A DNA stretch of 64,000 nt from Sporosarcina luteola (GCF_023715535.1 NZ_JAMBOI010000013.1:1-64000), one strand, 5' to 3'; shown: positions 15,619-24,510, numbered from the stretch's first letter. Made by a program: numbers and translations. Notes: generated by a model from the letters alone, not told the origin.

Positions 15619-17136
15619 TTATTCCAATAAACCCGCGTCCTGTAAAAATGCGCGTGCAACGTCCTCCGGTTTTTCACCTTCCGCATTCACCCTGTAGTTC
15701 ATGTCCCGCATCTCGTTGTCGGTCACTTTGCCCGCGAGCCGGTTGAGCACTTCCTCAAGTTCGGGATACGTCTCGAGCGTTTCTTTCCGGAGGAGAGGGG
15801 CCCCTTGGTAGGGCGGGAATAGCTCCTTATCATCTTGTAAAACGGTGAGTTCGTATTGCTGCAGTTCACTGTCCGTCGAATAGGCATCCATGAGGTTGAT
15901 ATCCCCTGATTCGATTGCCTGGTAGCGGAGTTTCGGTTCCATCGTCCGGACGGAAGGGAAGTCGATTCCGTACAGGCTGCGGATGCCTCGGTAGCCGTCT
16001 TCGCGGTCGTTGAATTCAAGGGTAAACCCGGCTTTTACTGCATTTTGAATCGCGGCGAGGTCGGAGATTTTTAGTACGCCGTACTGCTCCGCGAACGTTT
16101 TGGATACTGCAAGCGAGTAGGTGTTGTTATACTCCATCGGCGGCAGGAGGACAAGGTCGAATTTCTTGGCAAGCCCATCTCGCGCCTGTGCGTATACTTC
16201 GTTCCGGTCATTGCTAACGGCCGTCTCTTTCAAGAATTCGGACAGCGCCGTCCCAGTGAATTCAGGATAGATGTCGATGCTCCCTGATTGCAACGCGTTG
16301 AAAACGAATGATGTTTTGCCAAGTCCCGGTTTCAGTTCAACGGACAAATCCGTCTCTTCTTCGATGAGAAGCTTGTACATATTTATAAGAATTTCAGGTT
16401 CCGCCCCTAATTTGGCGCCGATGACTAGCTGTTTTTCATTGCCAGTAGGCAAGAGGGGAAGGACGATTATTAGTATGGTAGCGATCAAAAATGCCATCAG
16501 TGCAATGGAAGCCCGTCGGAACGATAGCCCCTCGAATTTTCTCAGCAACAAGTCGAATGACAGGGCGAGAAGTGCTGCTGGAATGGCACCGAGAACGATT
16601 AGGGAAGGGCTGTTCCGATCGATTCCGAGCAGAATGAGATCGCCGAGTCCGCCAGCGCCGATCAGTGCAGCAAGAGTGGCGGTTCCTACGATCAGCACCA
16701 TCGATGTTCGGATGCCCGCCATAATGACAGGCATGGCAAGGGGCAGTTCGACTTTCGTCAGACGTTTCCGTCGGTTCATCCCCATCGCGGTCGCCGCTTC
16801 GATTAAGGAAGGGTCGATTCCCTTTATACCTGTATACGTGTTGCGCAAAATCGGCAGCAATGCATACGCAACGAGTGCTATGATGGCAGGGATCTTGCCG
16901 ATGCCGAACAATGGGATCAGCAGCCCGAGCAAAGCGAGCGACGGAATGGTCTGCAGCACGGCACTTGTCCCGATGACTGTTTCTGCAATCCGCTGCCGGG
17001 TTGTCAAATAGACGCCGACCGGGATAGCTATGAGAATAGCAAAGAATAGTGCGATGAGCGAGATTTGGATATGCTCCAACAACGCCAAAGCCAATTCGCC
17101 TTTCCGATCTTGAAAAACGTTTACGAAGTCACCCAT
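15619..17136 (-). CDS. ABC transporter permease fused to substrate-binding domain (EgtU/OpuF type)
   Basis: The 505-residue protein joins a membrane permease (about residues 1-215, five to six helices; EAA motif EAATAMGMNRRKRLTKVELPL) to a glycine-betaine-type binding domain (about 235-505; IGAKLGAEPEILINMYKLL, IDIYPEFTGTAL, NDREDGYRGIRSLYG). This permease-binding fusion is found in EgtU (ergothioneine) and OpuF/BilE (osmolyte or bile exclusion) systems; which substrate applies cannot be told by eye. It overlaps the ATPase gene by eight bases. Length equals the family norm of about 500. Confidence 0.88.
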   Translation of the reverse strand: MGDFVNVFQDRKGELALALLEHIQISLIALFFAILIAIPVGVYLTTRQRIAETVIGTSAVLQTIPSLALLGLLIPLFGIGKIPAIIALVAYALLPILRNTYTGIKGIDPSLIEAATAMGMNRRKRLTKVELPLAMPVIMAGIRTSMVLIVGTATLAALIGAGGLGDLILLGIDRNSPSLIVLGAIPAALLALSFDLLLRKFEGLSFRRASIALMAFLIATILIIVLPLLPTGNEKQLVIGAKLGAEPEILINMYKLLIEEETDLSVELKPGLGKTSFVFNALQSGSIDIYPEFTGTALSEFLKETAVSNDRNEVYAQARDGLAKKFDLVLLPPMEYNNTYSLAVSKTFAEQYGVLKISDLAAIQNAVKAGFTLEFNDREDGYRGIRSLYGIDFPSVRTMEPKLRYQAIESGDINLMDAYSTDSELQQYELTVLQDDKELFPPYQGAPLLRKETLETYPELEEVLNRLAGKVTDNEMRDMNYRVNAEGEKPEDVARAFLQDAGLLE

Positions 17137-18079
17137 GCGCTACATGTCCTCCTTCCTGCCCGTGTGCCAAATAGGCGATGACCGTTTGTCTTGAAATGGT
17201 GCCGATCAGTTCGTCTTCCTGCTTGATGACAGCTCTGTCCGATTGAGAGAGTGCATTCAGCACTTCATCCCACCCGGCATTGAAGGACAATACAGGCAAC
17301 CGGTCCGTGTCTGACGTCATCGGCTCCAGATGCTCCGCTATTACGAACGGTTTCAGGCTGTCGCTCTGGATGAATTTGCGGACGAATGGTGTGGCTGGTG
17401 TTAACGTAATTTCATCGGGGGTGCCGAGCTGTTCTATTTTACCGTCCTTCATGATGCAAATACGATCTCCAAGTTTCAATGCTTCCTGGATATCATGTGT
17501 GACGAATACAATCGTTTTCTGAATGGACCGCTGCAGCTGCACCAAGTCATCCTGCAACTTTCCCCTGCTGATCGGATCAAGTGCGCTGAACGGTTCATCC
17601 ATTAAGATGATGTCGGGATCTGCGGCAAGGGCCCGGACGACGCCGATCCGCTGCTGTTGGCCGCCGGATAATTCATGAGGCTTCCGGTGCCGGTATGTAG
17701 TTGGGTCGAGTCCTACCATTTCAAGAAGTTCCGTCACGCGTTGATGGATTCGGTTTTTATCCCAATTCTTCAGCTCAGGGACGATTGCGATGTTCTCCTC
17801 GATTGTCATATGCGGGAACAATGCGATTTGCTGTAATACGTACCCGATTCGCCACCGCAATTCATGGATTGCGTATTCGCTCACTTTTCTGCCGTCGATC
17901 CAAATCGTCCCGTCCGTCAGTGGAATGAGGCGATTGATCATTTTCAATGTAGTTGTCTTGCCGCACCCGCTCGGCCCGATCAATACGAGGAATTCCCCTT
18001 TGGCAACCTCTAAATTAACTGAATCAACGACAAGTGTTTGATTTTCATATGATTTTGTTACACTGTCAAAACGTATCAA
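17129..18079 (-). CDS. glycine-betaine/carnitine-type ABC transporter ATPase with CBS domain
   Basis: The product (316 residues from TTG 18079) reads IRFDSVTKSYENQTLVV, then Walker A GPSGCGKTT, signature LSGGQQQR and Walker B ILMDEPFSALDP, with a C-terminal regulatory part of about 80 residues resembling a CBS domain (LPVLSFNAGWDEVLNAL..IGTISRQTV). TTG 18079 is preferred over an ATG six codons upstream because AAGGGG lies nine bases before it. It energises the fused permease downstream; the two genes overlap. Confidence 0.88.
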   Translation of the reverse strand: MIRFDSVTKSYENQTLVVDSVNLEVAKGEFLVLIGPSGCGKTTTLKMINRLIPLTDGTIWIDGRKVSEYAIHELRWRIGYVLQQIALFPHMTIEENIAIVPELKNWDKNRIHQRVTELLEMVGLDPTTYRHRKPHELSGGQQQRIGVVRALAADPDIILMDEPFSALDPISRGKLQDDLVQLQRSIQKTIVFVTHDIQEALKLGDRICIMKDGKIEQLGTPDEITLTPATPFVRKFIQSDSLKPFVIAEHLEPMTSDTDRLPVLSFNAGWDEVLNALSQSDRAVIKQEDELIGTISRQTVIAYLAHGQEGGHVAHG

Positions 18080-18195
18080 CGAATCACACCCCTTCATTTC
18101 AATATCGTGACACAAAAAAGAGATTAATGAAAATGATTGGCAATCAGAATTGGGAGTTGGAAAGGGTTAGGACACAGCGCAAAGGAGGTAAGGTC

Positions 18196-18504
18196 TTGGA
18201 CAAGTCGCCTAAAGATAACAGTGTTACCGGGAAACCGGTAGATATAATTTCGTCTGCTGCAGCTACACATAGTGTTTATGAAAATGAAATTGAAGGATTG
18301 AAAGAAGCTATTATCCTGAAAGACGGGATCATCCAGAATCAGCTATGCACAATTAAGCAACTGACTGCAGAGCGTGATGAGTTGGCCGATCGGGACGAGA
18401 CTTCCGGTGGCTGGCAGAATGAAATAATGGACGAACGGAAGTTGCTTGCGATTTTACTTGAACGTGAAACAGTGCGAATAAAAAAGTTGGTCGAGGTTGG
18501 GTGA
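18196..18504 (+). CDS. small coiled-coil protein, phage-type, unknown
   Basis: A TTG at 18196 after AAAGGAGGTAAGGTC is the likely start; the longer frame to 18034 overlaps the ATPase gene and has no site. The 102-residue product has a coiled-coil centre (YENEIEGLKEAIILKDGIIQ, TIKQLTAERDELADRD) and a charged tail with KLLAILLERETVRIKKLVEVG. No family recognised. It opens the prophage remnant. Confidence 0.55.
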   Translation: MDKSPKDNSVTGKPVDIISSAAATHSVYENEIEGLKEAIILKDGIIQNQLCTIKQLTAERDELADRDETSGGWQNEIMDERKLLAILLERETVRIKKLVEVG

Positions 18505-18685
18505 ACGATGAAAGAGAAGATATATAAACTCCTCGTTACTGAAATGCATGCGGTTTATTTGAATGGGATTGCGATGTAGCATGGTTTACCGCTGCTATAT
18601 ATGGGTTGGCATGTGTGATCAAGGAACTTTGGTTGGCGTTTTAAATAACTGGTCACTGTAAATTTGTTTATTTCTATTTATTAAT

Positions 18686-18723
18686 GGCCACTACTTCCCC
18701 CTTGGTAGAGGGTTGTAGTGGCC
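18686..18723. terminator. bidirectional hairpin terminator
   Basis: GGCCACTAC (18686-18694) and GTAGTGGCC (18715-18723) form a nine-pair stem. A T-rich flank lies on the minus-strand side. Confidence 0.6.
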
Positions 18724-18738
18724 GCGTATTATATTTTG

Positions 18739-18870
18739 TCAATCGTTGTAAAAGTCTTTGGCGATTTTCCTAATTGCCCGCTTGATCGTACGAAGTAAAT
18801 ATTTCATTCCGAGACAAACAAAGATTAAAGCATAGATATCAAGAATTACAATTATAAGAAACACTTGCAT
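18739..18870 (-). CDS. 43-residue membrane peptide, uncertain
   Basis: An ATG at 18870 preceded on the minus strand by AAAGGGAAA opens MQVFLIIVILDIYALIFVCL, a single hydrophobic helix, followed by a basic tail (RTIKRAIRKIAKDFYND). It may be a genuine small membrane peptide or a chance frame; the terminator at 18686 is placed suitably after its stop. Confidence 0.35.
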   Translation of the reverse strand: MQVFLIIVILDIYALIFVCLGMKYLLRTIKRAIRKIAKDFYND

Positions 18871-18938
18871 TTTCCCTTTAGGAAATACGCGGTTAGGTAA
18901 ATGATAACTATATCGGTTATAAAAAAGGAGGTCCTTCC

Positions 18939-19136
18939 ATGCGTTTGAAGGAAATAAATATAGATACCCACGGCATCCTAAATATTGATATAATGGAACT
19001 ACCAGCATCGTGCGTCATCGTGCTCAGTGAAGGGAGGGCTAAAGTGGCCGAACTTCCTCCGCACGCTGAAACAACGATCAAGACGTTTAAAGGTAAAGTG
19101 ACTCGTATTAAATGTGATAAGGGGGAAGACTTTTGA
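18939..19136 (+). CDS. small phage protein, DUF3954/XtrA-like
   Basis: The 65-residue protein has the segments VIVLSEGRAKVAELPPHAE and TFKGKVTRIKCDKGE that fit the DUF3954 pattern of small Bacillus phage proteins (for example XtrA of PBSX). ATG 18939 follows AAAAAAGGAGGTCCTTCC, a perfect site. Its stop overlaps the TTG start of the PIN gene, implying coupled translation. Role unknown; family call from memory. Confidence 0.6.
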   Translation: MRLKEINIDTHGILNIDIMELPASCVIVLSEGRAKVAELPPHAETTIKTFKGKVTRIKCDKGEDF

Positions 19137-20176
19137 CAATTGCTGTTTTTCTAGATACCAACTTATTTGTGAAAAACTATAAAATGGACGGGCAGGAATT
19201 CACCGACCTATTTACAGCTCACGAGGAGTTGAACAAGGATGAAAACTTTAAACTGTATATAACTGAGATGAATCTACATGAAATAGTGGATAACTACGGT
19301 AAAGAAGTTAGCTCCGCTATGAGACACATAAAGGGTTTTCAATCCAAAATGAGTAGATTAGCAGATATTGAAATCGGGTTTGACAGAAAAGAAACTAAAA
19401 CCAAGCTCGTTGATGAGTATAAATCTGATCTTGAACAACTCTTTTACGTCAGTATACCTTCCGCAGAGGCAACTGAGAATGCAGTTTCCAGACTGTATAA
19501 TTCAGAGATGCCCTTTAGGGACAATAAAGAGGAATTCAAGGACGCAATAATTTGGGAGTCTATTTATGAATACGCCGAAGAACATGAAGATGAAAAAGTA
19601 TATTTGATTTCAGAAAACAAAAAAGACTTTGCTGAAGATGCTGGATCGGGTCAATATAGATTACATTCAGATTACAATGATCTTTCGGGTAGGATTAAAT
19701 ACTTTAAGAGTATAAATGACTTTTTGAAAGAAATAGAGTACTTGAAAACACACTTGTTTTCTTTTCAGGAAGAAGGCGAGTTAGTCGAAGCTATAGAAGA
19801 ATTTTTAAATAATAACTCCTCATATAATTCCGCTATAGAAGGGGCAATGTATAACTTTTTTACAAACAATACTTTTTCTGATGATTACTTCGAGGGCTGG
19901 GGAGCTGATTACTACATTTCGAAGATTCACAAGGTAGAAATAAACACTGATATTGATGTTTTAGAGTCTGAAGATTATTTCTATATACCTATCACATTTA
20001 ATGCTGAAGTAGAGTACTCGGTTGAAATCAGAAATCCTATGTACGAACCAGGAGAGGATGAGTTTTTGCAATCCCCGACAAGGTCAATTGATTTAGCTTT
20101 TAATTGTACTGCGGCTTATGAAATTGAAAAGGCGGCCGTGGAGTATGTGGAAGATGTGGAAATAGATTATATTTAG
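19133..20176 (+). CDS. PIN-domain protein (DUF4935-type) with C-terminal extension
   Basis: The 347-residue product starts at a TTG overlapping the previous stop; AAGGGGGAAGAC is the ribosome site. Residues 1-200 show a PIN nuclease fold: AVFLDTNLFVKN with the first Asp, ITEMNLHEIVDNYG with the conserved Glu, DAIIWESI and VYLISENKKDF with late acidic residues. PIN domains cut RNA. The 150-residue C-terminal part (NNNSSYNSAIEGAMYNFF, then a beta-rich acidic tail) is not recognised. No antitoxin-like partner is adjacent apart from the small protein upstream. Confidence 0.8.
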   Translation: MTIAVFLDTNLFVKNYKMDGQEFTDLFTAHEELNKDENFKLYITEMNLHEIVDNYGKEVSSAMRHIKGFQSKMSRLADIEIGFDRKETKTKLVDEYKSDLEQLFYVSIPSAEATENAVSRLYNSEMPFRDNKEEFKDAIIWESIYEYAEEHEDEKVYLISENKKDFAEDAGSGQYRLHSDYNDLSGRIKYFKSINDFLKEIEYLKTHLFSFQEEGELVEAIEEFLNNNSSYNSAIEGAMYNFFTNNTFSDDYFEGWGADYYISKIHKVEINTDIDVLESEDYFYIPITFNAEVEYSVEIRNPMYEPGEDEFLQSPTRSIDLAFNCTAAYEIEKAAVEYVEDVEIDYI

Positions 20177-20268
20177 TCCCCGACAGTCAACTGGAGGACA
20201 ACCTTGATTACAGCTCTCCGCTGTGTCATCGTTGTTCTCTTTTTTATTTCGTAAAAGGGAGTGAGGAA

Positions 20269-20460
20269 ATGAGAACGTTGCAAGATCAGCTTGAAGAAAA
20301 AGGATTTTTCAAGGGACAAGACACATGAGTAAAACAGATTGATGGGAAGTCATGGCGAAGAAAGCCGGAGAAATTGTCAGATCATGACCTTAGAGAATTG
20401 ATGGGGGCGAATCGGCCGACTTATGGAAGAAAAAAAGGTGGGGCTTTTAGCCAGAAATAG
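20269..20460 (+). pseudogene. small phage protein, interrupted by in-frame TGA
   Basis: The frame from ATG 20269 (behind AAAGGGAGTGAGGAA) reads MRTLQDQLEEKGFFKGQDT, stops at TGA 20326, and continues in the same frame as KSWRRKPEKLSDHDLREL and MGANRPTYGRKKGGAFSQ to TAG 20458. The second half (basic, HDLRELMG, tyrosine followed by RKKGG) is typical of small DNA-binding phage proteins. One nonsense change explains the break. Confidence 0.65.
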
Positions 20461-20525
20461 GAGGGGGTTCCGTGTTAGGGTGAGCGGATCAATTGATACA
20501 GGAATATTCATTAGGGCGGTAGGAT

Positions 20526-20991
20526 TTGAAAAGATATGCAGAAAGAATAGACAGGAACAATTCGATAGAAAAAGAGGATTTAAAGCATATCAACAGCATG
20601 ATTGAAAGCATGACCTACTCCATGGAGTGGATGACGAACGTCAGACAGCCGGGGGTGTTCCGGGGGATGGATAAAAAATCGGTTTATCAACGAAGATCTT
20701 ATGGAAATATCGATTTGATTCCGGATATCGCGGAGCAGCTTTTAAACAGCTGACATAAATAAAAAACATCTGTATATGACGAGGGAAGGAAAAATCATTC
20801 TTGCCGACATCCTTGCATCCTTCTCTCTACGGGAAAGACAATGCTATCTTCTCCACATTGCACAGAATAGGAGCATGGGAGATATTGCTGTTGAATTAGG
20901 CGTAAGCAAAAGCATGGTCCAGCAATCCATCCGTAGAGCCAAAAAGAAGATAAAAGATAGGGTGGAAAAAGATTCTGTGATATACGCTTGA
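20526..20991 (+). pseudogene. phage sigma-70-like late regulator, frameshifted
   Basis: The first part (TTG 20526 after GGTAGGA; KEDLKHINSMIESMTYSMEW, then VRQPGVFRGMDKKSVYQR) matches the N-terminal half of sigma-like phage regulators. It stops at 20753. The second part (20776-20991; ILADILASFSLRERQCYLLH, then MGDIAVELGVSKSMVQQSI) is the sigma region 4 helix-turn-helix in another frame. A one-base change around 20735-20760 would join them; intact relatives have both parts in one protein of about 160-170 residues. The region 4 part alone might still be translated. Confidence 0.7.
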
Positions 20992-21131
20992 TATACGAAG
21001 TCTGCATATATGAGGGGGAGAATAAAAGAGGAGGTGCGTCCGAGCGACCATCCCCCTCCAACAGCCCCGATACATATGAGTAGTTGTCTAGGTTCTTTCC
21101 TCCTGATATTATTGTACGAGGGGGTGAGGAT

Positions 21132-21779
21132 TTGTTTAAGAATTGGACAAATCGTGATTGGTTATGGTTACTCGGGGCATTAATTAGTATCATTATTTTA
21201 TTGATAGCGTCAATCTTTGCTAAAGATAAAAATATAGAGTTGAACTTCAGTATAGTTTCAAGTGCAGTTTCAATAGCATTAGCTTTGGTAGCGATATTTA
21301 TTGCGTTAAGCCAATCAAGAGACAATAAGGAGCTTTCAACGAGTTTGAAAGTAACAATGTCAATTATGAATGAAAAATTAAATAGTGTGGATGAAAAAGT
21401 TAATAAAATTGATCCAGATGTCCTCGTCAAGGTTTATCGGCAAAAAATTGACGATGTAATCACTGAGGTAGGAAAAAGTATAAATAGCAGTAGTGAAATT
21501 AGTCCCGAAGAACTTGAGGAAAAATATCGCAAGGAGTTTACACTGGCTGAATTAGAATTAGAAGATATACTTCATGAAATGAATCGTAATAACAAAGCAG
21601 CATCCCCGAAGATGTCTTATCGAATTGGAGATAAAGTAATGCATAAAAAGTGGGGAGTGGGTAAAATAACTGCAGTTAATGGGCAGAACGAGAATACAGA
21701 AATTGATGTGGTATTTGCCGAACCTGTCGGCTTAAAGCGATTGCTTGCAAAATTCGCGCCAATAACAAAATTAGACTAG
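21132..21779 (+). CDS. membrane protein with coiled coil and PcrA/UvrD-type C-terminal domain
   Basis: TTG 21132 after GGGGGTGAGGA gives a 215-residue protein. Two membrane helices (about residues 8-27 and 40-59) are followed by a coiled coil (NEKLNSVDEKVNKID, SPEELEEKYRKEFTLAELEL) and a C-terminal domain: RIGDKVMHKKWGVGKITAV, then IDVVFAEPVGLKRLLAKFAP. This closely follows the end of PcrA helicase (VGDKANHKKWGTGTV.., GIKRLLAAFAPIEK), a Tudor-like fold known to contact RNA polymerase. There is no helicase domain. It sits intact in a decayed prophage, so it may be under selection. Confidence 0.8.
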   Translation: MFKNWTNRDWLWLLGALISIIILLIASIFAKDKNIELNFSIVSSAVSIALALVAIFIALSQSRDNKELSTSLKVTMSIMNEKLNSVDEKVNKIDPDVLVKVYRQKIDDVITEVGKSINSSSEISPEELEEKYRKEFTLAELELEDILHEMNRNNKAASPKMSYRIGDKVMHKKWGVGKITAVNGQNENTEIDVVFAEPVGLKRLLAKFAPITKLD

Positions 21780-21805
21780 TGCATCTCTTTGGAGGTGCTT
21801 TTTCT
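21780..21805 (+). terminator. terminator after the PcrA-tail membrane protein
   Basis: GCATCTC and GGAGGTGC pair around TTT, followed by TTTTTCT. Confidence 0.6.
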
Positions 21806-21854
21806 ATGCCTAAAAATACACTAAGGGTCTACCAGATGGGGGTGGTGATGTGCA

Positions 21855-21992
21855 GTGAGTAAAAACAAGGGTTGACGTCGTAGTAAGTATCATACGCATG
21901 TAGAGCCGAAGTTATTTGAGATTGAATGCTGGGCTAGAGATGGTCTTATTGACGAGGATATAGTCCGAGATCCAACCTATTCGAATGGATAG
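21855..21992 (+). pseudogene. phage terminase small subunit fragment
   Basis: A GTG frame reads SKNKG, a TGA stop at 21873, then RRSKYHTHVEPKLFEIECWA, RDGLIDEDI in the same frame to TAG 21990. KYxTHVxPxLxEIExWARDGLxDEDI is the N-terminal homeodomain-like pattern of many Bacillales phage terminase small subunits (TerS). The remainder of TerS and all of the large subunit are missing. Confidence 0.65.
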
Positions 21993-22258
21993 AAGACATT
22001 GGACGAATCCTGTTCGATATGATGGGTACCTATTACGGTGAACGTCCGGTTGTCATCGAAGAAGAAGGCGGGAAAAAGGTTGTCAACTTCGCTTTTAGTC
22101 GTTTCAAGGAAATGTGGTACAACGTCCGTGCTGACGTCGGGGAAGCTTCTTACTGGTCAGAACTAGCTTCAATTCAAACACTTGATACATTGCTCGGTGG
22201 AGGGCATATCGACATTATTGATTACCTCAAGCGTGTTCGATGGAGGAAGTTTGTTTAA
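21977..22258 (+). pseudogene. phage portal protein C-terminal fragment (SPP1 gp6-like)
   Basis: The frame LFEWIEDIGRILFDMMGTYYGE, RFKEMWYNVRADVGEASYWSE, LASIQTLDTLLGGGHIDIID ends YLKRVRWRKFV. This corresponds to the last ~90 residues of SPP1-type portal proteins (acidic/aromatic, ..VDVG.SS.WSE.. followed by TLD.LL). The N-terminal ~400 residues are absent, so the DNA between terminase and portal has been deleted. Confidence 0.65.
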
Positions 22259-22430
22259 TAGATCAATACACACCTTTGCATCAACACGAACGAGAATTGA
22301 TTCACATTAACCTTTTTTTGAACTTTTTTAATCTTGCAACCTATTCAGAATACTGATATTCTGACATTAATCCAAGTAAATCGATAAGGTAATAGTAATT
22401 ACATGGATGCGATGAAAAGGAGTGATGGAG

Positions 22431-22901
22431 ATGTCTGCGACAGAAAAAAAGATGAATGTGGAAAGTTTTAATTTGGATCATACAAAAGTGAAAGCTCCGT
22501 TTGTGCGACTTGCTGGGGTGAAAGAAGGAATTAATGGCGATGTCATCCGGAAGTATGACATCCGTTTTTGTCAGCCGAACAAGGAACATCTTGAAATGCC
22601 TGCAATTCATTCATTGGAGCATATGATGGCGGAGTTCAGTAGGAACCATTCTGAAAAAATCGTGGACATTAGTCCGATGGGATGCCAAACTGGGTATTAT
22701 TTGGCGCTTATCAATCACGATAATTACGAAGACGTACTCGATATATTGGAAAAGACATTGAATGATGTATTAGTTGCAGATGAGGTGCCGGCATGCAATG
22801 AAGTGCAATGCGGATGGGCTGCAAGCCATAGCCTTGAGGGTGCCAAAAAAGCGGCAAAAGAGATGTTGGAAAAGCGGGCTGAGTGGACGACTGTGTTTTA
22901 A
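22431..22901 (+). CDS. luxS: S-ribosylhomocysteine lyase LuxS
   Basis: The 156-residue protein cleaves S-ribosylhomocysteine to homocysteine and DPD, the autoinducer-2 precursor, in the activated methyl cycle. The zinc and catalytic motif HSLEH is at residues 60-64, the catalytic Cys is in [10 protein letters not shown] (Cys85) and the third zinc ligand in QCGWA (Cys127). ATG 22431 lies eight bases after AAAGGAG; ATGs and a GTG three codons or less upstream are less likely. It stands alone, without the other cycle genes, as in many Bacilli. Confidence 0.95.
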   Translation: MSATEKKMNVESFNLDHTKVKAPFVRLAGVKEGINGDVIRKYDIRFCQPNKEHLEMPAIHSLEHMMAEFSRNHSEKIVDISPMGCQTGYYLALINHDNYEDVLDILEKTLNDVLVADEVPACNEVQCGWAASHSLEGAKKAAKEMLEKRAEWTTVF

Positions 22902-23084
22902 ATAAGACCTAAGAATTACAACGTTTGCGCTTCTAAATATGGATTGGCTTTTCCCGAAAATAACGATAGCATTCCTACAATAAAAGGCGTACGATGGACA
23001 TGATGCCAGGCAGAATAAAACTGCTCAGGCAATGTTCAGCGTACGCCATATTGGCGATCTACATAACGAGAGGAAAAGGGACAA

Positions 23085-24500
23085 ATGAATTTATTATCCG
23101 GAAGAATCGAAAAGGATTTCTTAGGGGAAAAAGAAGTTCCAAATCATGTATATTACGGGATTCAAACGATACGGGCGACTGAAAACTTTCCAATTACGAA
23201 AGAGCGCATGCACCCGGAATTGATTCGCGCGATCGGGATTGTGAAAAAAGCTGCAGCCATTTCGAATGTGCTTGTTAATGATCTACCGAAGGATATCGGG
23301 TTTGCCATCGTCGAGGCTTCGGACGAAGTGATCGAGGGGGCATTGACGGACCAGTTCATCGTCGATCCGATTCAAGGGGGTGCAGGCACTTCATTCAACA
23401 TGAATGCGAATGAAGTGATCGCGAACCGTGCGCTTGAAATCATGGGGCGTGACAAGGGCGATTACAGCTTCATCAGTCCGAACAACCACGTTAATATGTC
23501 CCAGTCGACAAATGATGCATTCCCGACGGCGATTAAAATTGCGACACACCAAATGGTCAATCAGCTGGTGGAAACGCTTGAGCGATTTGTGGACGAGCTG
23601 AAGACGAAGGAAAAGGAATTCGATGGCGTCATCAAGATGGGAAGAACTCATCTGCAGGATGCTGTTCCCGTCCGGTTAGGCCAGGAATTCAGCGCGTACC
23701 GAAGTGTCATCGAACGTGATATCGAACGGATTGGCAGGACGAGAGTGCATCTTTCCGAGATCAATATGGGCGCGACAGCAATCGGTACTGGGCTGAATGC
23801 AAATGCGCAATACATTGAAACTGCGGTGGAACAACTTCGCACGATAAGCGGTTTGCCATTGAAGTCTGCTAGCAACCTGATCGATTCAACGCAGAATACG
23901 GACGTGTATACAGAACTTTCTTCAGCCTTGAAAATTTGCATGATCAATCTCTCGAAAATGGCCAATGATCTACGTCTCATGGCGTCAGGTCCTAAAGCCG
24001 GTCTGAATGAAATCAATCTTCCGGCAAGGCAGCCAGGCTCATCGATCATGCCTGGAAAAGTGAATCCGGTCATGGCGGAAGTGATGAACCAGATCGCCTT
24101 CCAAGTCATCGGCAACGATCATACAATCAGCCTCGCTTCCGAAGCCGGCCAATTTGAATTGAATGTCATGGAGCCTGTCCTTGTCTATAATTTATTGCAA
24201 TCATTGACGGTCATGAAAAACGGCATCGAAGTGTTCCGCAAGTACTGCATCAGCGGAATCACAGCGAACGTCTCGCAAATGCAGGACTATGTGGAAAGAA
24301 GCATCGGCACGATCACGGCGCTCACGCCATACATCGGTTATGAAATGTCATCGAAAATCGCACGCGAATCATTCGAAACAGGCGTCCCGCTTAAGGAACT
24401 TTGCCTGCGTTACAATGTACTCACACTCGACGAGTTGACCCGCTTGCTTGACCCTTATCAAATGACTGAAATGAAAAGGGAAGGCGTAGCGCATTCTTAA
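23085..24500 (+). CDS. aspA: aspartate ammonia-lyase
   Basis: The 471-residue protein deaminates L-aspartate to fumarate. GSSIMPGKVNPVMAE (residues about 318-332) is the fumarase/aspartase superfamily signature and contains the catalytic serine loop. IQGGAGTSFNMNANEVIANRA and the SQSTNDAFPTA and GRTHLQDAVP active-site blocks are intact. The ATG follows AGGAAAAGGGACAA. It is the only gene before a strong terminator, so it looks monocistronic. Confidence 0.95.
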   Translation: MNLLSGRIEKDFLGEKEVPNHVYYGIQTIRATENFPITKERMHPELIRAIGIVKKAAAISNVLVNDLPKDIGFAIVEASDEVIEGALTDQFIVDPIQGGAGTSFNMNANEVIANRALEIMGRDKGDYSFISPNNHVNMSQSTNDAFPTAIKIATHQMVNQLVETLERFVDELKTKEKEFDGVIKMGRTHLQDAVPVRLGQEFSAYRSVIERDIERIGRTRVHLSEINMGATAIGTGLNANAQYIETAVEQLRTISGLPLKSASNLIDSTQNTDVYTELSSALKICMINLSKMANDLRLMASGPKAGLNEINLPARQPGSSIMPGKVNPVMAEVMNQIAFQVIGNDHTISLASEAGQFELNVMEPVLVYNLLQSLTVMKNGIEVFRKYCISGITANVSQMQDYVERSIGTITALTPYIGYEMSSKIARESFETGVPLKELCLRYNVLTLDELTRLLDPYQMTEMKREGVAHS

Positions 24501-24510
24501 AAACTACAAC

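Larger units (their letters stand above)
18196..22258 (+). mobile_element. decayed prophage remnant
   Basis: This stretch holds small phage-type genes (DUF3954-like, PIN protein, a broken RinA/sigma-like regulator) followed by a terminase small-subunit fragment and a portal fragment. Gene order is that of the late-control and packaging start of Siphoviridae prophages. Several frames are interrupted and the terminase large subunit is missing. No attachment sites or integrase are seen, so the limits are approximate. Between 18505 and 18685 there is only a 23-codon frame (18508-18579) that may be another broken phage gene. Confidence 0.7.

Noticed and set aside
15085..17011. Several long plus-strand ORFs opposite the GntR, permease and ATPase genes
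   Set aside because: Antisense shadows of well-recognised minus-strand proteins; composition is serine/arginine-rich as expected for reverse frames.
22994..23182. Short ORF overlapping the start of aspA
   Set aside because: Out of frame with aspA, no motif, and aspA has a clear start within it.
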